From Ancistrus triradiatus (lineage: Eukaryota; Chordata; Actinopteri; Siluriformes; Loricariidae), in NCBI GenBank assembly GCA_025084515.1, contig JAJAGP010000085.1, forward strand, positions 1 through 64,000: a stretch of 64,000 nt of DNA. Reading direction: 5' to 3'. The notes under the pieces were generated by a model. That model saw only the letters and a program-made list of their open reading frames with translations, searched no databases and was not told the origin of the DNA. The position numbers and the translations under genes were made by a program. Shown piece by piece: positions 49,782-61,889 of the stretch; positions within the stretch are counted from its first letter, which is position 1; every line of letters starts with the position of its first letter.

Positions 49782-51236
49782 TACAGTGGTGCTTGAAAGT
49801 TTGTGAACCCTTTAGAATTTTTTATATTTCTGCATAAATATGACCTAAAACATCATCAGATTTTACATATTAGTGAGTGGCAAAAGTATGTGAACCTCTA
49901 GGATTAGCAGTTAATTTGAAGGTGAAATTAAAAGTCAGCGTGTTTCATCAATGGGATGCCAATCAGGTGTGATTTGGCACCCTGTAATTTTTTAAAGAAC
50001 AGGGATCTATCAAAGCTGCTCTTTCAACAACATTTTGTGGAAGTTGTTTTTAACCACAAAAAAACATCATGGGACGAAGAAAAAGAGTTTGTTGATGGCT
50101 CATCATGCTGGAAAGGTTACAAAACCATCTCTAAAGAGTTTGGACTCCACAATTCAACAGGAGGAAATTCAAGACCATTGTTTACCACACCCCACTCCAG
50201 GAGGGTCACCAACAACTATCACTCCAAGAGCAGGCCGTGAATAGTTTGGCGAGGTCCCCAGGCCCCGGTAACTTCTAGGCATCTGAAAACCTCTCTCACA
50301 TTGGCTATGTTAATGTTCATGAGTTCGCCAACAAAGAACATTGAACAACATGGTGTGTCAATTGGCCGGGTGCAAGAGAACGCCACTGCTTCGCAAAAAG
50401 ACATTGCCGGCTCGTCTGCATTTTGCTAAAGATCACGTGGAACAAGCCAGAATGCTATTGAAAATTTTTGGAAACCAAAACTTTTTTGTGTTTAAAAGAC
50501 AAGTTATGTTTGGAGACAGGAAACCTGCCTTTCCAGCATAAAACCTTAATCCCATCTGTAAAAACATGGTGGGTGGTAGTATCATGGTTTGGCCTTGGTT
50601 TGCTGCATCTGGGCAGGACGGCTTGCCATCATTGATGAACAATGAAGTTCTGAAGGATATCAAGAATTCTAAAGGAAATTCAAGATATCCTGTCCAATCG
50701 CAATAGAAGGTGGGTCATGCAGCAAGACAAAACGACCCTAAGCACACAAGTCGGTCCACCAAGAATGTTTACTCAGAAGAAACAAGTTCATTTTCTGGAA
50801 TGGCCAAGAGCCAAAGTCCCTGATCTAATCCAATGGAAATTGTTGGTGGGAAGGACTGAAGCGAGCAGCTAATGTGAGGAAACCCACCAACATCCCAGAG
50901 CTGAAGCTGTTCTGTACGGAGAATTGCTAAGTTCCTCCAAGCCTGTGTGCAGGACTGATCAGCAGCTACAGGAAAACGTTTAGCTGCAGTTTATTGCTGC
51001 ACGGGGGGTCACCCCAGATACTGAGCAGCAAGGGTCACATACTTTTGCCACTCACTAATTGTAGTATGGATCATTTTTCCTCAATAAATAAATGACCAAG
51101 TATAATATTTTGTGTCATTTGTTTAACTGGGTTTTCTTTATCTACTTTTAGGACTTGTGTGATGATGTTTTAGGTCATATTTATGCAGAAATATAGAAAA
51201 CTCTAAAGGGTTCTCAAACTTTCAATCACCACTGTA
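49782..51236 (+). mobile_element. Tc1-like transposon, full length but decayed
   Basis: The 1455-bp copy has TA borders and ends TACAGTGGTGCTTGAAAGTT and CACCACTGTA. Transposase remnants are in sense: KQLKASL-type region near 50260, PLLRKKTLPARLHFAKDHVE near 50390-50450, and a terminal region near 50880-50960 matching RKPTNIPELKLF. Frameshifts break the gene. It is in the same family as 42776-44255 but opposite in orientation, about 5.5 kb away. Confidence 0.9.
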
Positions 51237-51379
51237 CCTACAGAACAGCCTGGTCAATTAAAATTGGAATACTGATAATGAATAAGTCTTTTAAAACAAT
51301 AAAGAAGATCATTATAAGAAATCCACAATAGCCATTGTTTTTTTAAAACCTGCATGCTGAATATTGATGGGTGTTTCAG

Positions 51380-51442
51380 CTCTTAGATGCGATTTGGAAG
51401 AAAGCTGCTTCACCAGTCTTTTTCGGCCTCATTCTTGGAACG
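51380..51442 (+). other. Exon-like segment of 21 codons, gene unknown
   Basis: Flanked by TTTCAG before and GTAAGC after, this 63-base segment reads LLDAIWKKAASPVFFGLILG then T, amphipathic then hydrophobic, in phase 0. Both splice sites are good, but no partner exon or homology was recognised. A second possible plus-strand exon lies at 51827-51891 (AQIKQYTNELRQKWIDPQKP). Could be chance. Confidence 0.3.
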
Positions 51443-52479
51443 GTAAGCAGGCCAACCAGCTCCTAAAATCAGATCTGGAAGATATTTTCAGGAATTCAGA
51501 AATGTATGAAGATATTGATACAGAATTCAGAGCTTCAATAACCTGTCAGATCAAATCTACTAAAAAATATGAAGGGATGCAGTGATGCTACACAGATGTA
51601 ATGGCTTCCTTCTTACTCCTATCTAAATAACGTTTTGGTTTTGCCGTTCTGAACATGCGGTGATTATATAGGCTACATGTGGCACACGTATTGTATAGCC
51701 GACTCCAGTATTATTAGCACTTTTGGTAGGGATGGGTAAAAATGCCCAAATGATTATATTTTACATTCTTAAGCTCCCTGTTAGATGTCATCCAGGATTT
51801 CCTTTTTCACGTGGATCATTCATCAGCGTGGCTCAAATTAAACAATACACAAACGAATTGAGGCAAAAGTGGATTGACCCTCAAAAACCAGGTGATAGCT
51901 ATATATATAAATATCTGCAGTACCAGCCTGAAAATCCCCATAGCCACTGTACGAGCAATAATTAAGACGTTTCAAAAAATAAAGCTGTAATAAACCCTCC
52001 TGAAAGAGAGCATGAGTGCTTTTCCCCCCCCAAAATACAGTGAGAAAGGCAAGAACCTCTCCATGTATCATGGTTTGGAGTAATTATTTTAAGTAGTACA
52101 ATCCAATCCATAAGGAGGACATATCAAAGAAAAGGCTGTTGGTTTTTATTCTGTACTGACAATTTGGGGTCTTTGTTCCTGCGATATAAATTTACATTTG
52201 GATTTGACTGGGCCTTTTTAGTCTCATGTTGGTTTTCCACTCCGTGAATGCTGGGTATTTTTACGACTGTTTTCTTGTTATTTTTGAGAGGTCATAAATC
52301 ACACTCCCATAGCATCTTAAATCATTTTTTGCAACTTGTGTGTGTGAAGATGTGGGCTTTGGATAAAAGTGAAACTACCCCAAGAATCTGTGACATTAGC
52401 TCATGTTGGCACTGGGATTCCAATTTGGTCCAAGTTAAGTTATTTTGAACACAGCTACTATGATATTGTAAGAGAAAGG

Positions 52480-52625
52480 GGTGGCTGGATGGTTAAGGCT
52501 CTCTAATACGAATCGTAAGGCTGTGAGTTCAAATCCTGTTTCTGCCAAGCCGCTACAGCTGGGACCTTTAACAAGGGCCCTTGAACTCAAATGTTGTTGA
52601 TGACGTTAGCTAAATCAATGTAAAT
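52480..52625 (+). mobile_element. tRNA-derived SINE
   Basis: GTGGCTGGATGGTTAAGGCT (A-box region) and GTGAGTTCAAATCC (B-box) are spaced as in a tRNA. They are followed by GCCAAGCCGCTACAGCTGGG and a degraded tail. Confidence 0.7.
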
Positions 52626-52849
52626 TTATGGTGCTGGAACAGAGAACGACGATGGTACGGCCTTTCCAGACGCTTGAATGCACAGTCTGTGAAAATGAAT
52701 TACTTTGCAGATTTGGACGGGATTTCTGAGGAACTCACAAACGTTTAAGGTCCTGTTAACTGTTAACACCCTGAAAGTTTGGACCCTCAACAGGTAATGG
52801 AACCCATGCCTAACGTCACCTTGTGATGTTGCTGAATGCTCTGCTTTCT

Positions 52850-53050
52850 CTCTCTTAAACGCTCAATAGGATTTAAGTCTGTGACAGACAGAACAATGTG
52901 ATATTTTTATGTCTTCAAGGAGTTGTAAAGCTTTGAGGTGTGTTTTGGTTCATTGTCTTCAAGCAGTGTGAATCCTTCTCCTCACAGATCCTTCTCCTCA
53001 ACGCCACAAAAAATGCATCAGTGACCACAGAACCGTGCTTTTGTCATGAT
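52850..53050 (-). mobile_element. Weak Tc1-like relic
   Basis: AATAGGATTTAAGTCTGTGA and GTTTTGGTTCATTGTCTTCA resemble antisense Tc1 transposase sequence, but termini are not preserved. Tentative. Confidence 0.35.
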
Positions 53051-53595
53051 CTAAACCCAATTAAAATCTGTTATATTTCCTTTCTTATACTTTCAGCATA
53101 GGTTTAAGCTATTATACGATAATTTACTAACTTTTGAACCCACCTTTACGTTGGACGCTACCAGTCCCAGAGCTGCCTGTATATCCTGGCATCTGCTCCC
53201 TATCAAGCGTTATTTCATAAATGCTGGTATAGACCTTAGTCTGCGACGTGACTTAATTAGCTTGATATTTTCCATCTGCCCGTCATACATAAACGTTATC
53301 ATGCATCAGCACCTCTGCACCGAACCATAAAGCATGTTTACATGCAGGTTCTGTGTTTAGTTTCACCAGGGTTCGGCTGTTTGTCCTTTTATTACATAAA
53401 AGCTCATTTCCTGAAGGAAACCCGGTGCCTGCAGCGAGCCGAACGTGATGGAGAGATTATTAAAAAGGAAAGTGCAAAACCATATCAGTGCTCAACAGGT
53501 ACTTAAGAAAATATGTAGAGAGAGAAAAGAAAGAAGTCAGACTTCTTCCTGTCTACAATGAAATCATATAAATGCCGTTTTAAAAAAACAGATAC

Positions 53596-53715
53596 TTCAG
53601 TGCTGCTTCTGAATTGGTCTTCCGATCGCTCCTTGATGTACTCGACTATTGGCTCAAGAAAATCTCTCGGCTGATGGTCTTGAGTTCCGGTAATACACAT
53701 TCTGAGCAAGTTGGA
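53596..53715 (-). other. Candidate exon, RIIa-like helical segment (orphan)
   Basis: On the minus strand a 120-base segment is preceded by a pyrimidine-rich tract and CCACAG and followed by GTATCT. It keeps 40 codons in phase 0: SNLLRMCITG, TQDHQPRDFLEPIVEYIKER, SEDQFRSSTE. The pattern (leucines, then QP-R-DF-EPIVEYIKE) resembles the second helix of RII-alpha-type dimerisation/docking domains, whose usual form is QP-DI-EF-A-YF. No adjoining exon is certain; a possible one is 55651-55713 on the same strand. Family assignment is inference. Confidence 0.4.
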
Positions 53716-54454
53716 CTGTGGACTACAGACTATGAAAACAACAAAACTACAATTACACAATAATTCTCTTTGAACTATTTGCTCAGAGGTAAGAGGCAGC
53801 TGATGGAAACACCCAGGCTTGCACAGTGGCATAACGCTCAGGGAGCATGTTTGCCTGAGCATCAATCCCATATTAGTAGAATATGCTTCATGCGTCCTTT
53901 GCTAAAATGTAATTTATTCCAAAGCCATGTTGGAGAAGAAAGCCGGAGAACATGACTTAGTTCTGAGGCTGTCTTTGGAAGACGCAGTGAAGGCACTTAG
54001 CGCCCATTAAACAGCATATAACAGCATGAACTCAGACGTTTATTGGCATACTTGACCCCCATATCCCGTTCACTTCAGAGCCCCTTTGTAACAAATGTCA
54101 GAGCGGCTAGAGAACAGTCACCTCTCCTTTAGATAATCACCCCTTATTTACAAGACATGCTGTTAAGTCCCTATTTAGCTGGGTTTAGTACACAGTAAAC
54201 GCGTTAAAAGGTAAAAATAATGTACACAGTAAAAGGCGCCGTCGTTTTGTCTCGAGCCAAAACCGCTGTGAGAAAATGCCAAATTAGTGGCACAGCAAAG
54301 AGAGCCAAAAAACGTGCAAACTCCACAACACTGGCTGTAATCGTTTCCAGGAGCCACCTGCACTGATAGACTTATTGGCTTTTATAATGAGTTTGGCCTT
54401 TGTATGGTTCCACAGGGCAAATGTGTGTAAACAGAATGGACAACACCCACATAC

Positions 54455-54560
54455 CACACAGATGTTTACATTTATGTTCAGTCATGTAGCAGATGCTCTT
54501 ATCCAGAATGACTTACAACTCTTATAATCCAAGCAGTTGTGGCTGAAGAACCCACAGTGG
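54455..54560 (+). mobile_element. SINE tail fragment
   Basis: TTTACATTTATGTTCAGTCA, then GTAGCAGATGCTCTTATCC and AGAATGACTTACAA matches the common fish SINE tail that ends in 'atccagagcgacttacaa'. Confidence 0.55.
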
Positions 54561-55650
54561 TAGCTTGAGTTGTGATTTCCCTGGATTTTCAGGCCTATAG
54601 TCCAGTACCATGGATTTAAATATGAAAAGTCGGCCAATGACCCCCTGAAGTGTTGGAAGGAGGAGTGGGGCGTCATCGTTATCCCAGTAAACCTAGTGTC
54701 CACTACAGTCCACAGGACTAGGGAGTTAAGTTTGAATATTTATATTCAGTATGTATTACCGGGGTAAGCTGCAGCGATATAACACCTACACATCCAGAAT
54801 TAGAAAGGCATGCCTCTTGCCTGTATCTCTCTATAAAAGACTATTTTGACCTCGGGATAAAATGCTTTTGGTGGTCTATATATAGAAGTGACATGTGTGC
54901 ATGTTCCATAGATCTAACACCTACTTCCAGTGAAAGGAATGGGTGAGGATCCTGGCAGGTTAAAGGATTTGTTTATGGCCTGTTCTGGTTTATTCATTTC
55001 ATTTTCAAGTTGCTTTTCAATGGTAGTATAGGGATATTAATCCAGTGCTTTTCTCACTAAATATCAAGTTCAAATTGTAATCAACAAAAACTGTAGTGTA
55101 ACGTGGTAAAAACACACAATAGAATAAAACCACCTGCTGTTTTTGCTGCAATAGATGGAAAAAGTATACACCATTGTCAGGACATGGCGACTGGATTTTG
55201 ATCGGGTCTCACTTAGTAGAAGACAGAGTTTTATGTAAAGAAGCTTCATTTCAAACCCTGATTTGTTTCATTCTGGATAACTGAATAAAAAATAAAGTCC
55301 AGTATCCACTGACTGACTTCAATACAGGAATTCCAGACAGGAAACCATGCAGGAGTGAATCAGCATCCTCTATATCAACTTTAAAAGCTTAAACTTCCTC
55401 CTCTGTTGGTATTTTCCCTATTCCCTCAGTATTGTTTCGACAGTAGTTCCATTGTATTCAGTGGCTGCACTACTGTACTAACCTGCAAATAATTAATATA
55501 AAAGTAACAATACAGAGTTACAGTACCTCATTAAATGAGGTTTGGCATTTTTATTAGCATTTCTACCACTAAACATGACTGAAGCGCTGTACAATAAGTC
55601 TGTACAGATCTTGAAAACTGAAAAAGGAGTTAACGTGAAGTTGTGAGTAC

Positions 55651-55713
55651 ACTGCTGAGATGGCAGTGGATCTGCTCGATGATGTCCAGCACACGAGATA
55701 AACCTTCTCCTCT
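55651..55713 (-). other. Candidate exon of 21 codons, gene unknown
   Basis: Minus strand, preceded by CTGCCCAG and followed by GTACTCAC. It reads RGEGLSRVLDIIEQIHCHLS then S in phase 0, a likely amphipathic helix. It could belong with 53596-53715. The donor is weak and no homology was recognised. Confidence 0.3.
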
Positions 55714-57675
55714 CTGGGCAGGGCTCACAACCCTTTCTCCACCCCCACGTCAAAAAGTCAAACGCAAACAAAAGGAGAAGCAGGAACGCAAAAATGAAGC
55801 TTATCACAAGAACGAAAAGTGGTGTTACAAATGAGTCGTGGCAAAAAGCATGTTGCATTTGCATGTCAGTGGTCTCAGTTCCTGTTTTTGCAACATCGTC
55901 TTTGCAATGTTTTTTGCATTTCTGTTAAAGTCCTCGGTTTGACTCTATGTAATGTGCACTTCATTCACAGGGATAAAATTCAAGACGTCAAAAATAAAGT
56001 GTCGGTGATTGTCTTGAGTTATTAGCTTTGTGAAGAAAGACGTATTTGACCTCTGGATCTGATTCGAAAGCAATGACAGGCTTGAAATATGAACTATGTT
56101 GAGACGAATGGGCAAAAATTGGCAAGTTGACCTGGCAGGGTTAGAGCAGAAATTTCTGGAAGAAGCAGGAGCAAATATTACGACTTCAAAAAGCTGTTCA
56201 TAGTCTTAACCGAGAGAGTTGTGGCATAAATATGAGTACGTTTTGGTGAAAATCAAACTTCTCTGATAATAATGACCTTCCTTTGTCGTCGTCTTCGTTT
56301 TTCCCTTTATATACAGTATTATATTCTGGATTCACTTCCAGAACAATAAATACAACAGCAAACAGCACTATGCTTTGCAAATCTAGTCGTCAAGCTGAAC
56401 CCTAAGCTCCTCCATCCATGACTGCTTTGTGTTACCATGGAAACATCAACATCAAACAAGAGTTTGCTCCCTCAACACTTCTGTGTGTATTTTATGGATT
56501 CTGGGCCACTGACCATACAAATCATCTTCAAATTTTCCTAATCAATAATACCCGTTCTTCTATTTTTGTGATTTCCCATCACCTTTTAAGTGTCTTAGTG
56601 TATTACCCACATGCCACACTTTTATGAATTTCTTAATGGATGCTCTTTGGACGCACATTGTTCAGGGATAGTATAATGAGCATAATAAAGGACATGATTT
56701 ACTCTTCAGGAAGATTTCATACCACAACAACTGCCATACGTTGTGTTCCATGTGTGGTGTGTCTACGCTTAAGGCTCAAAGATGCACCATGACTGCACTT
56801 ATTAAGAATGGCAATGACAGTTGGTGACCCTGGGCTCTTCACATTTGCTGTGCAACCTTTGTAGTCAACCTGAGCGTTGGGATCAGAGCTATTTGGAAAT
56901 CGATGCCATTTTAGTCCCAATGGTACAAGAACAGACAGATTACATGATGGACTAATATATCTGGGTTCTCTGCCACAAATAAGTAATCTGTTGAAACCAG
57001 AATCTGCCTTCAGCCATGTGACCAGTGCCACACGATGACAGTTCCAAAGCCTCCAGGGACATGAAGATGCTACAACCCATGAACCGGATGTAGAAAACAA
57101 CACTGATCCAGATGTTGAACGAAGATCTGTATGCCTTTTTAAGCTCATCTGATAACACTGCCAGAATTATATGAGCTGGTCAGAGATCAGGGAAGCACTT
57201 GGTTTAAGATTGGAAGGATGGGGTTTGCAGTCACCAGGTACAGAAATGTCTGTCTTTCAAAACCATAAAGAACATTTGACAATGGTTGTCTGGACTGTTC
57301 ATGGCTCTGGGTTATGTGCCTGACCCTTAAAAGTGATGTCATTGTATAGATTTCTCAATCCTGAATGCTGTCCTGTTACACATCAGCAGTGTCAGTCCTT
57401 CTGTACCCATTGGCTATGCAGTACACATGAAAGACACTTTCGGTAACTCAATAGAAAAGCACAACAATTACAACTGGAACGTCTGTGCTGATCTAAAAGT
57501 ATTAGCGCTTGCTACTAGGAGAACATCTCGGACATAAATAGTACTGTTGTACTGTTGTGAATGGGATAGCTGTATTAAAAAGTCACGTTCCATTAAAAAG
57601 AACTGGCCGTTCCTAAGCATTCTATTCCAGTGCAGAAATGTGTGGCGCATAAACCACTCGTCAACCCAACAAATA

Positions 57676-58240
57676 TCATCCTTCTCTTCATAAAAAACCT
57701 CGGCTTGATGAAAAATATTGCGTAAGGAACGTTTAAATAAGCTGATGGATTTTGCTATTCGAGACAGATGTTTTCCAAGAATCACCGATGCCAAGATTAA
57801 GGAAGGCATTTCTGTTGGTCCGCAAATCAGACAGGTCGTCAATGACAGGGAGTTTGAAGCTCTGCTAGTGGGGCCAGAGAAAAGTGCATGGAAGGCATTT
57901 AAGGATGCTGCTGAGAATTTTCTTGGCAACTGCACCCCACTAAACTACGCCGAGCTGATTGACAACATGCTTAAAGCCTACCCATAAACCATGAAGTGAA
58001 ACATTTCAGCGAACATTCATTTTCTGCGTTCACTCTGGGACGCCTTCCCTGCTGATCTTGGTGCAACACGGTGAGAAGGTTTTCACCAGGACATGGCGCC
58101 CACTGAAAAGCAGCATCACAGCGATTGGAATCCATCAGCGCTGGCTGACTGTTGTTGAACACTGACACAAGAGGCACCAGATGCCGAGTACAAAGGAAAG
58201 TCAGCTGCAAAACATCTTCAGCTCAGTCGAACTGACACCA
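57676..58240 (+). pseudogene. Decayed multicopy element of the LADYCWTL protein family
   Basis: Conserved blocks appear in order: FIKNLGLMKN (57687 onward, different frame), RITDAKIKEGISVGPQIRQV, AWKAFKDAAENFLGNCTPL, YAELIDNMLKAY, then after stops IHFLRSLWDAFPADLG, EGFHQDM, LADCC-TL and APDAEYKGKSAAKH. I recall the consensus (FHQD, LADYCWTL, DAxYKRKS) from uncharacterised proteins found in many copies in arthropod and fish genomes, probably mobile-element derived. The frame from 57718 is broken by TAA 57985, TGA 57997, TGA 58072 and TGA 58156, plus a frameshift near 57716. Confidence 0.75.
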
Positions 58241-58434
58241 TGTGTCAGCCTGATCATGTGAGAAACATAATGCCATTTAACGCAATTAAACTCAATAAAT
58301 CTATCTCAATGTTTCTCCAAACTCTAATATGAAACGGCAAATCGGAAATCGTTTTGGTGTTCTTGCATTGTTTTTTTCAAGAAGCAAACATTAAAAAAAA
58401 ATTGTTGTCCACTGTAATGATAAAAGTTATATAG

Positions 58435-58960
58435 ACATTTACATTCAATAATAATAATAGTAATAATAGTAGTAATAATGAATGATATTAGTATAATTAT
58501 TTTTATATATTATGTATACTTCTTATAATCACAAATGGTATCTGCCAAGTAGATAAAACAGTGCCTAAAACAACAAAGAAATAAAATATATTAGGTCAGA
58601 TAATTAATGAAAGACAAATATTTGTGCAAAAGAAAAATCAAACCATAATTTAAATGTACAATATTCAAGTAGAACTTATTATTTTATAAATTTGTATATA
58701 ACAGTAATATTATAAACATTTATATAAATGATATATAATATTAAATAAATTCAATGTTATACAATATAATAAAAGAAAAATATAATAAATAACAAGATCA
58801 ATTATATTATATTATATATAAATTAATAATATTGTACTAAAAAACGAATTGCAAGAATTATGTAAAAAGTAAATCATTATTATTATTATATACACTGAAA
58901 TACATTTTAAAAGTACCTATTTGTAAATAAAATAATAATTGAATTTTCAAAGCACCTTTC
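58435..58960. repeat. AT-rich low-complexity block
   Basis: About 500 bases of A/T with (AAT)n-like and ATATAT stretches. It contains no coding signal. Confidence 0.8.
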
Positions 58961-58994
58961 TTAAACGCTCAAAGTCTTTTAAAGCACAATGGGT

Positions 58995-58996
<2 letters not shown>

Positions 58997-59034
<38 letters not shown>
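58997..59034. repeat. (CA)n microsatellite
   Basis: An uninterrupted dinucleotide run of about 19 units, followed by TCACACTGTGTC. Expected to be polymorphic. Confidence 0.95.
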
Positions 59035-59039
<5 letters not shown>

Positions 59040-59041
<2 letters not shown>

Positions 59042-60185
59042 GTGTCTTTCTATCATTGTGGGGACTTTTCACCACCATATTATTACTCTAGATAATTAAT
59101 TCTACTCTTGGGCAAAAAAATGGACCAAACTCAAGATTGCATAATCAGTGCTCAAGGGTAATGGCTTCAAATGAGGCTGGTGGACCAACTAAAGACTTAA
59201 AAAAAAAAACACTCGGAAGGGGCTGATCACTTATCCAGACCAGATTAAAGTTTAATAATTGATCAGAATTTATTCATGTAATATTTAATATATTAAATGC
59301 AGCTGAAAAGGTTAGATCTAATTTATGTAATATTTCCGCTGATGATGTTCTATATTTTTGAAGCCGCAAAGTTGATTTTTACAATTATGTAGTCCAGTTC
59401 ATGAGCTTTGTTTTTCTTCTTCTTCAAGCCCTTTGTACAGGTTATGGAGGTTGGATGAGTTTTGGCATTTTTTTGGCAGGTTTGGATTGCCTAGGCTTAT
59501 TTCCATGGGCAACCAAAATGCATCAGTACAGAACAGTTCAAGCAGTTAATGTTATGTTACTTAAAATTGGTAGAAGCTTTTAGAGTGAATGTGAATCAAA
59601 CTCAGTGAGACAGCTGGAATTAGATCTATAACCTCGGTGTATGAGGATGCAGATGCCATTTGCCTCATTTCAGTTTTATCCTTGTACTCATGTCATGATG
59701 ACGTTCTCCTCTTTTACACACCAACACCGGAGCATATTACAGAAATAAATCAAAGCGTGGCAAAGCAAAGAAAAAAGGGCAGTAAAACTCAAACGAGGGC
59801 AGCAAGTGCTCCAGATGTATCAACACCCTATAAATAAGAGAAACACCTTTAACTGGTTCTCTATTATTTATTTTAATCATCTTCAGCACTTGAACACATG
59901 CATTCATGTGTAGCAATATTGCATAAATTATACTTCCATGAGTCACTGCCATGGATTCAAGAACTTGCAGGGAACCATATAAAGATGTAATCCCTACATT
60001 AAAAAACTAAGGGTGAATTAGAGGTCTCAATTGATTCAGTAAAGTGAACTACACTGCCAACTGCAGTGTTGAGTCAAATTAACCACAGGTTTGTTCACAT
60101 TATTCAGAAGTTGGAAAAAGTGACTACTGAGCTACAGTGGGTGAGAATTCAGTCAGTAAATATCGGCTAAATTGGTGTTGTTTGA
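59040..60185. other. Intergenic, no gene recognised
   Basis: No homology or splice-supported exon was seen. A 60-codon frame at 59401-59583 is hydrophobic but lacks support. Confidence 0.4.
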
Positions 60186-60188
60186 ACG

Positions 60189-60290
60189 AATCGATTCAGT
60201 AAAGGGATCCATAAAACCCGTTCATCAGTTATGACTCCGAGTCGTGCAGTTTCATTCATTTATCAAAAGTGAATCGATTCCTTTAATGAA
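60189..60290 (+). repeat. AATCGATTCAGTAAAG repeat, two units
   Basis: Units start at 60189 and about 60272 (AATCGATTC). The first runs on to CCGTTCATCAGT. It is the same motif as the array at 61006-61212. Confidence 0.7.
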
Positions 60291-61005
60291 CGCTAGTTGT
60301 ACAGGTAAAATGACATGACATAAAATGACATAAGCTCAGTACTAATCAGCATTTGGCAGGATCATCTTTACATTTATAACTGTCTGTTCCTTTTGTTGTA
60401 GTTTTTGTTGCTGGAGAAGTTTCAACAGTTGTTCTGTGTAAGCTGTTTGTTAGATTTGTTTAAATGCTCTATAACCCCATAGTAATCATATCTTGATCTG
60501 AAAAAGTATTCTATTATAATATTTAATGTGCGTGATATATAAAAAAGTCTATAATTCTATATTTGGAAATCGAAATGATTTACTAATATGCTACACAAAA
60601 CGAACAACATTATATAACATATAGGCTATAGCACAGTATAGCCTGCTGTGTTATATATACTTTTGTGGTTAATTGTGGTACTTTATGGAATGTTATAATT
60701 GATATTTAGTATTAATTATTAAACATTATTTCGTACTAAACCCCATAAATTACGCACACTGAAGCATAGAAGCATATCGGTTTGATTACTGGTTTGCAAC
60801 AGTGCTTACTGAAAGATGCTAACTCTAACTTAAATTCCGACATTAAAAAACTAAAAAACAAGAAGCTAATCAAATAAGCACATTTGTTGCTCAAGTACAT
60901 CGTAAATTCACTCGATAATGTCTCGGATTCCTCAACAGCTCTGAGATAAACCAGCCGACACGGTGAATTGTGCCAAATGGTCTCAAAACACTCGCGAATC
61001 AATTT

Positions 61006-61212
61006 AGTCGATTTAGTAAAGCGGCTCGTTATGTCCGTTCATCAGTGTGCTATTGAAAACGACTCCGAGTCGTTTGCCTCAAGGATCCAAAAGAGTCGAT
61101 TCAGCAAAGCGACTCGTTATGTCTATTCATCCGTAGGGAAACCGGCTGGTGAGTCGCGTGTCAAATTGTTCCACCCTGTGAATCGATTCAGCGAAGCGAC
61201 TCGTAATGACCG
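61006..61212 (+). repeat. ~88-bp tandem repeat upstream of the signal-peptide exon
   Basis: Units AGTCGATTTAGTAAAGCGGC (61006), AGTCGATTCAGCAAAGCGAC (61094) and AATCGATTCAGCGAAGCGAC (61181) recur every 87-88 bases. Each continues TCGTWATGWCC, and the first two end TTCATCMGT. GACTCCGAGTCG between units is a perfect palindrome. The array ends about 200 bases before the start codon at 61409. Confidence 0.85.
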
Positions 61213-61260
61213 CTGCTTGTACGGAAACGTGAAAGTGGGTTTGTCCTGTCCGGGCAGCGC

Positions 61261-61270
61261 AGGTATAAAC
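61261..61270 (+). promoter_or_regulatory. Possible TATA box of the signal-peptide gene
   Basis: GGTATAAACA lies 140 bases before the ATG at 61409 and just after the 88-bp repeat array. Its position fits a transcription start near 61290. Inferred only. Confidence 0.35.
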
Positions 61271-61408
61271 ATGGTGACTTTTAACCGGGTTCTGACTCAA
61301 TTCGCTTTTATCAGGCGGCACCTGCCGATCGGTTTGCGTTTAATTTGAAAGAGACTTCACGTTGCTGTTCAGCCTCGCATTTTTGGCAGGACTCGGTTTT
61401 TGTTGACC

Positions 61409-61538
61409 ATGGCTTGGAGAATTTTACTGTGCGCCTGCTTTCTTTTTGCACTCATTCAGGCGACGGTGGCTGCAACAGATTTGCCCCAAATTCACAAAAA
61501 TGAGTCTGCGATTGTGAATTCGTCCAGTGTTACTCCAG
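61409..61538 (+). CDS. First exon of a secreted or membrane glycoprotein (partial, gene runs off right edge)
   Basis: ATG at 61409 sits in a good context (GACCATGG). The exon encodes 43 codons plus one base. A signal peptide is clear: MAWRILLCACFLFALIQATV followed by AATDLP, with probable cleavage after the first Ala residues. Two N-glycosylation sequons follow (NES, NSS). A strong donor CCAG|GTAAGAA closes the exon in phase 1. No further exon was seen before base 64000, so intron 1 exceeds 2.4 kb. TATAAA-like GGTATAAACA lies at 61261-61270, about 140 bases upstream. The sialomucin-like N-terminus is only suggestive; the gene is not recognised. Confidence 0.7.
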
Positions 61539-61889
61539 GTAAGAACTTATTTTATTATAAGAATGATCTGCTTGTTTAGAAGTAGAATGTGGACGGATTA
61601 TTAGTGTGTATTAATATGCATTAAGGCCCATTATTATAAATGATATATAATATATAATTTATATTCCTGACTACAATAATAAATAACAACATAAATTGTT
61701 TCTGTCCTGCGTTAATTGAGCTGGCAGTGATGGAGGCAGCCAGATTGTGCACAACTCCTCCCAATTAGACTTATACATTTTCATTAGCTAATTTATTCAT
61801 TACTTTATTTATTTATTTATTTATTTATTTATTAATCATTTCACGTTTTACTGTTTCGGGAACAGCACTTATCCCCGAAGAATACGAAG

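Noticed and set aside
56717..57158. 143-codon minus-strand frame and overlapping 68-codon frame
   Set aside because: No recognisable domain, overlapping frames of similar length and no splice context. Possibly an unclassified repeat.
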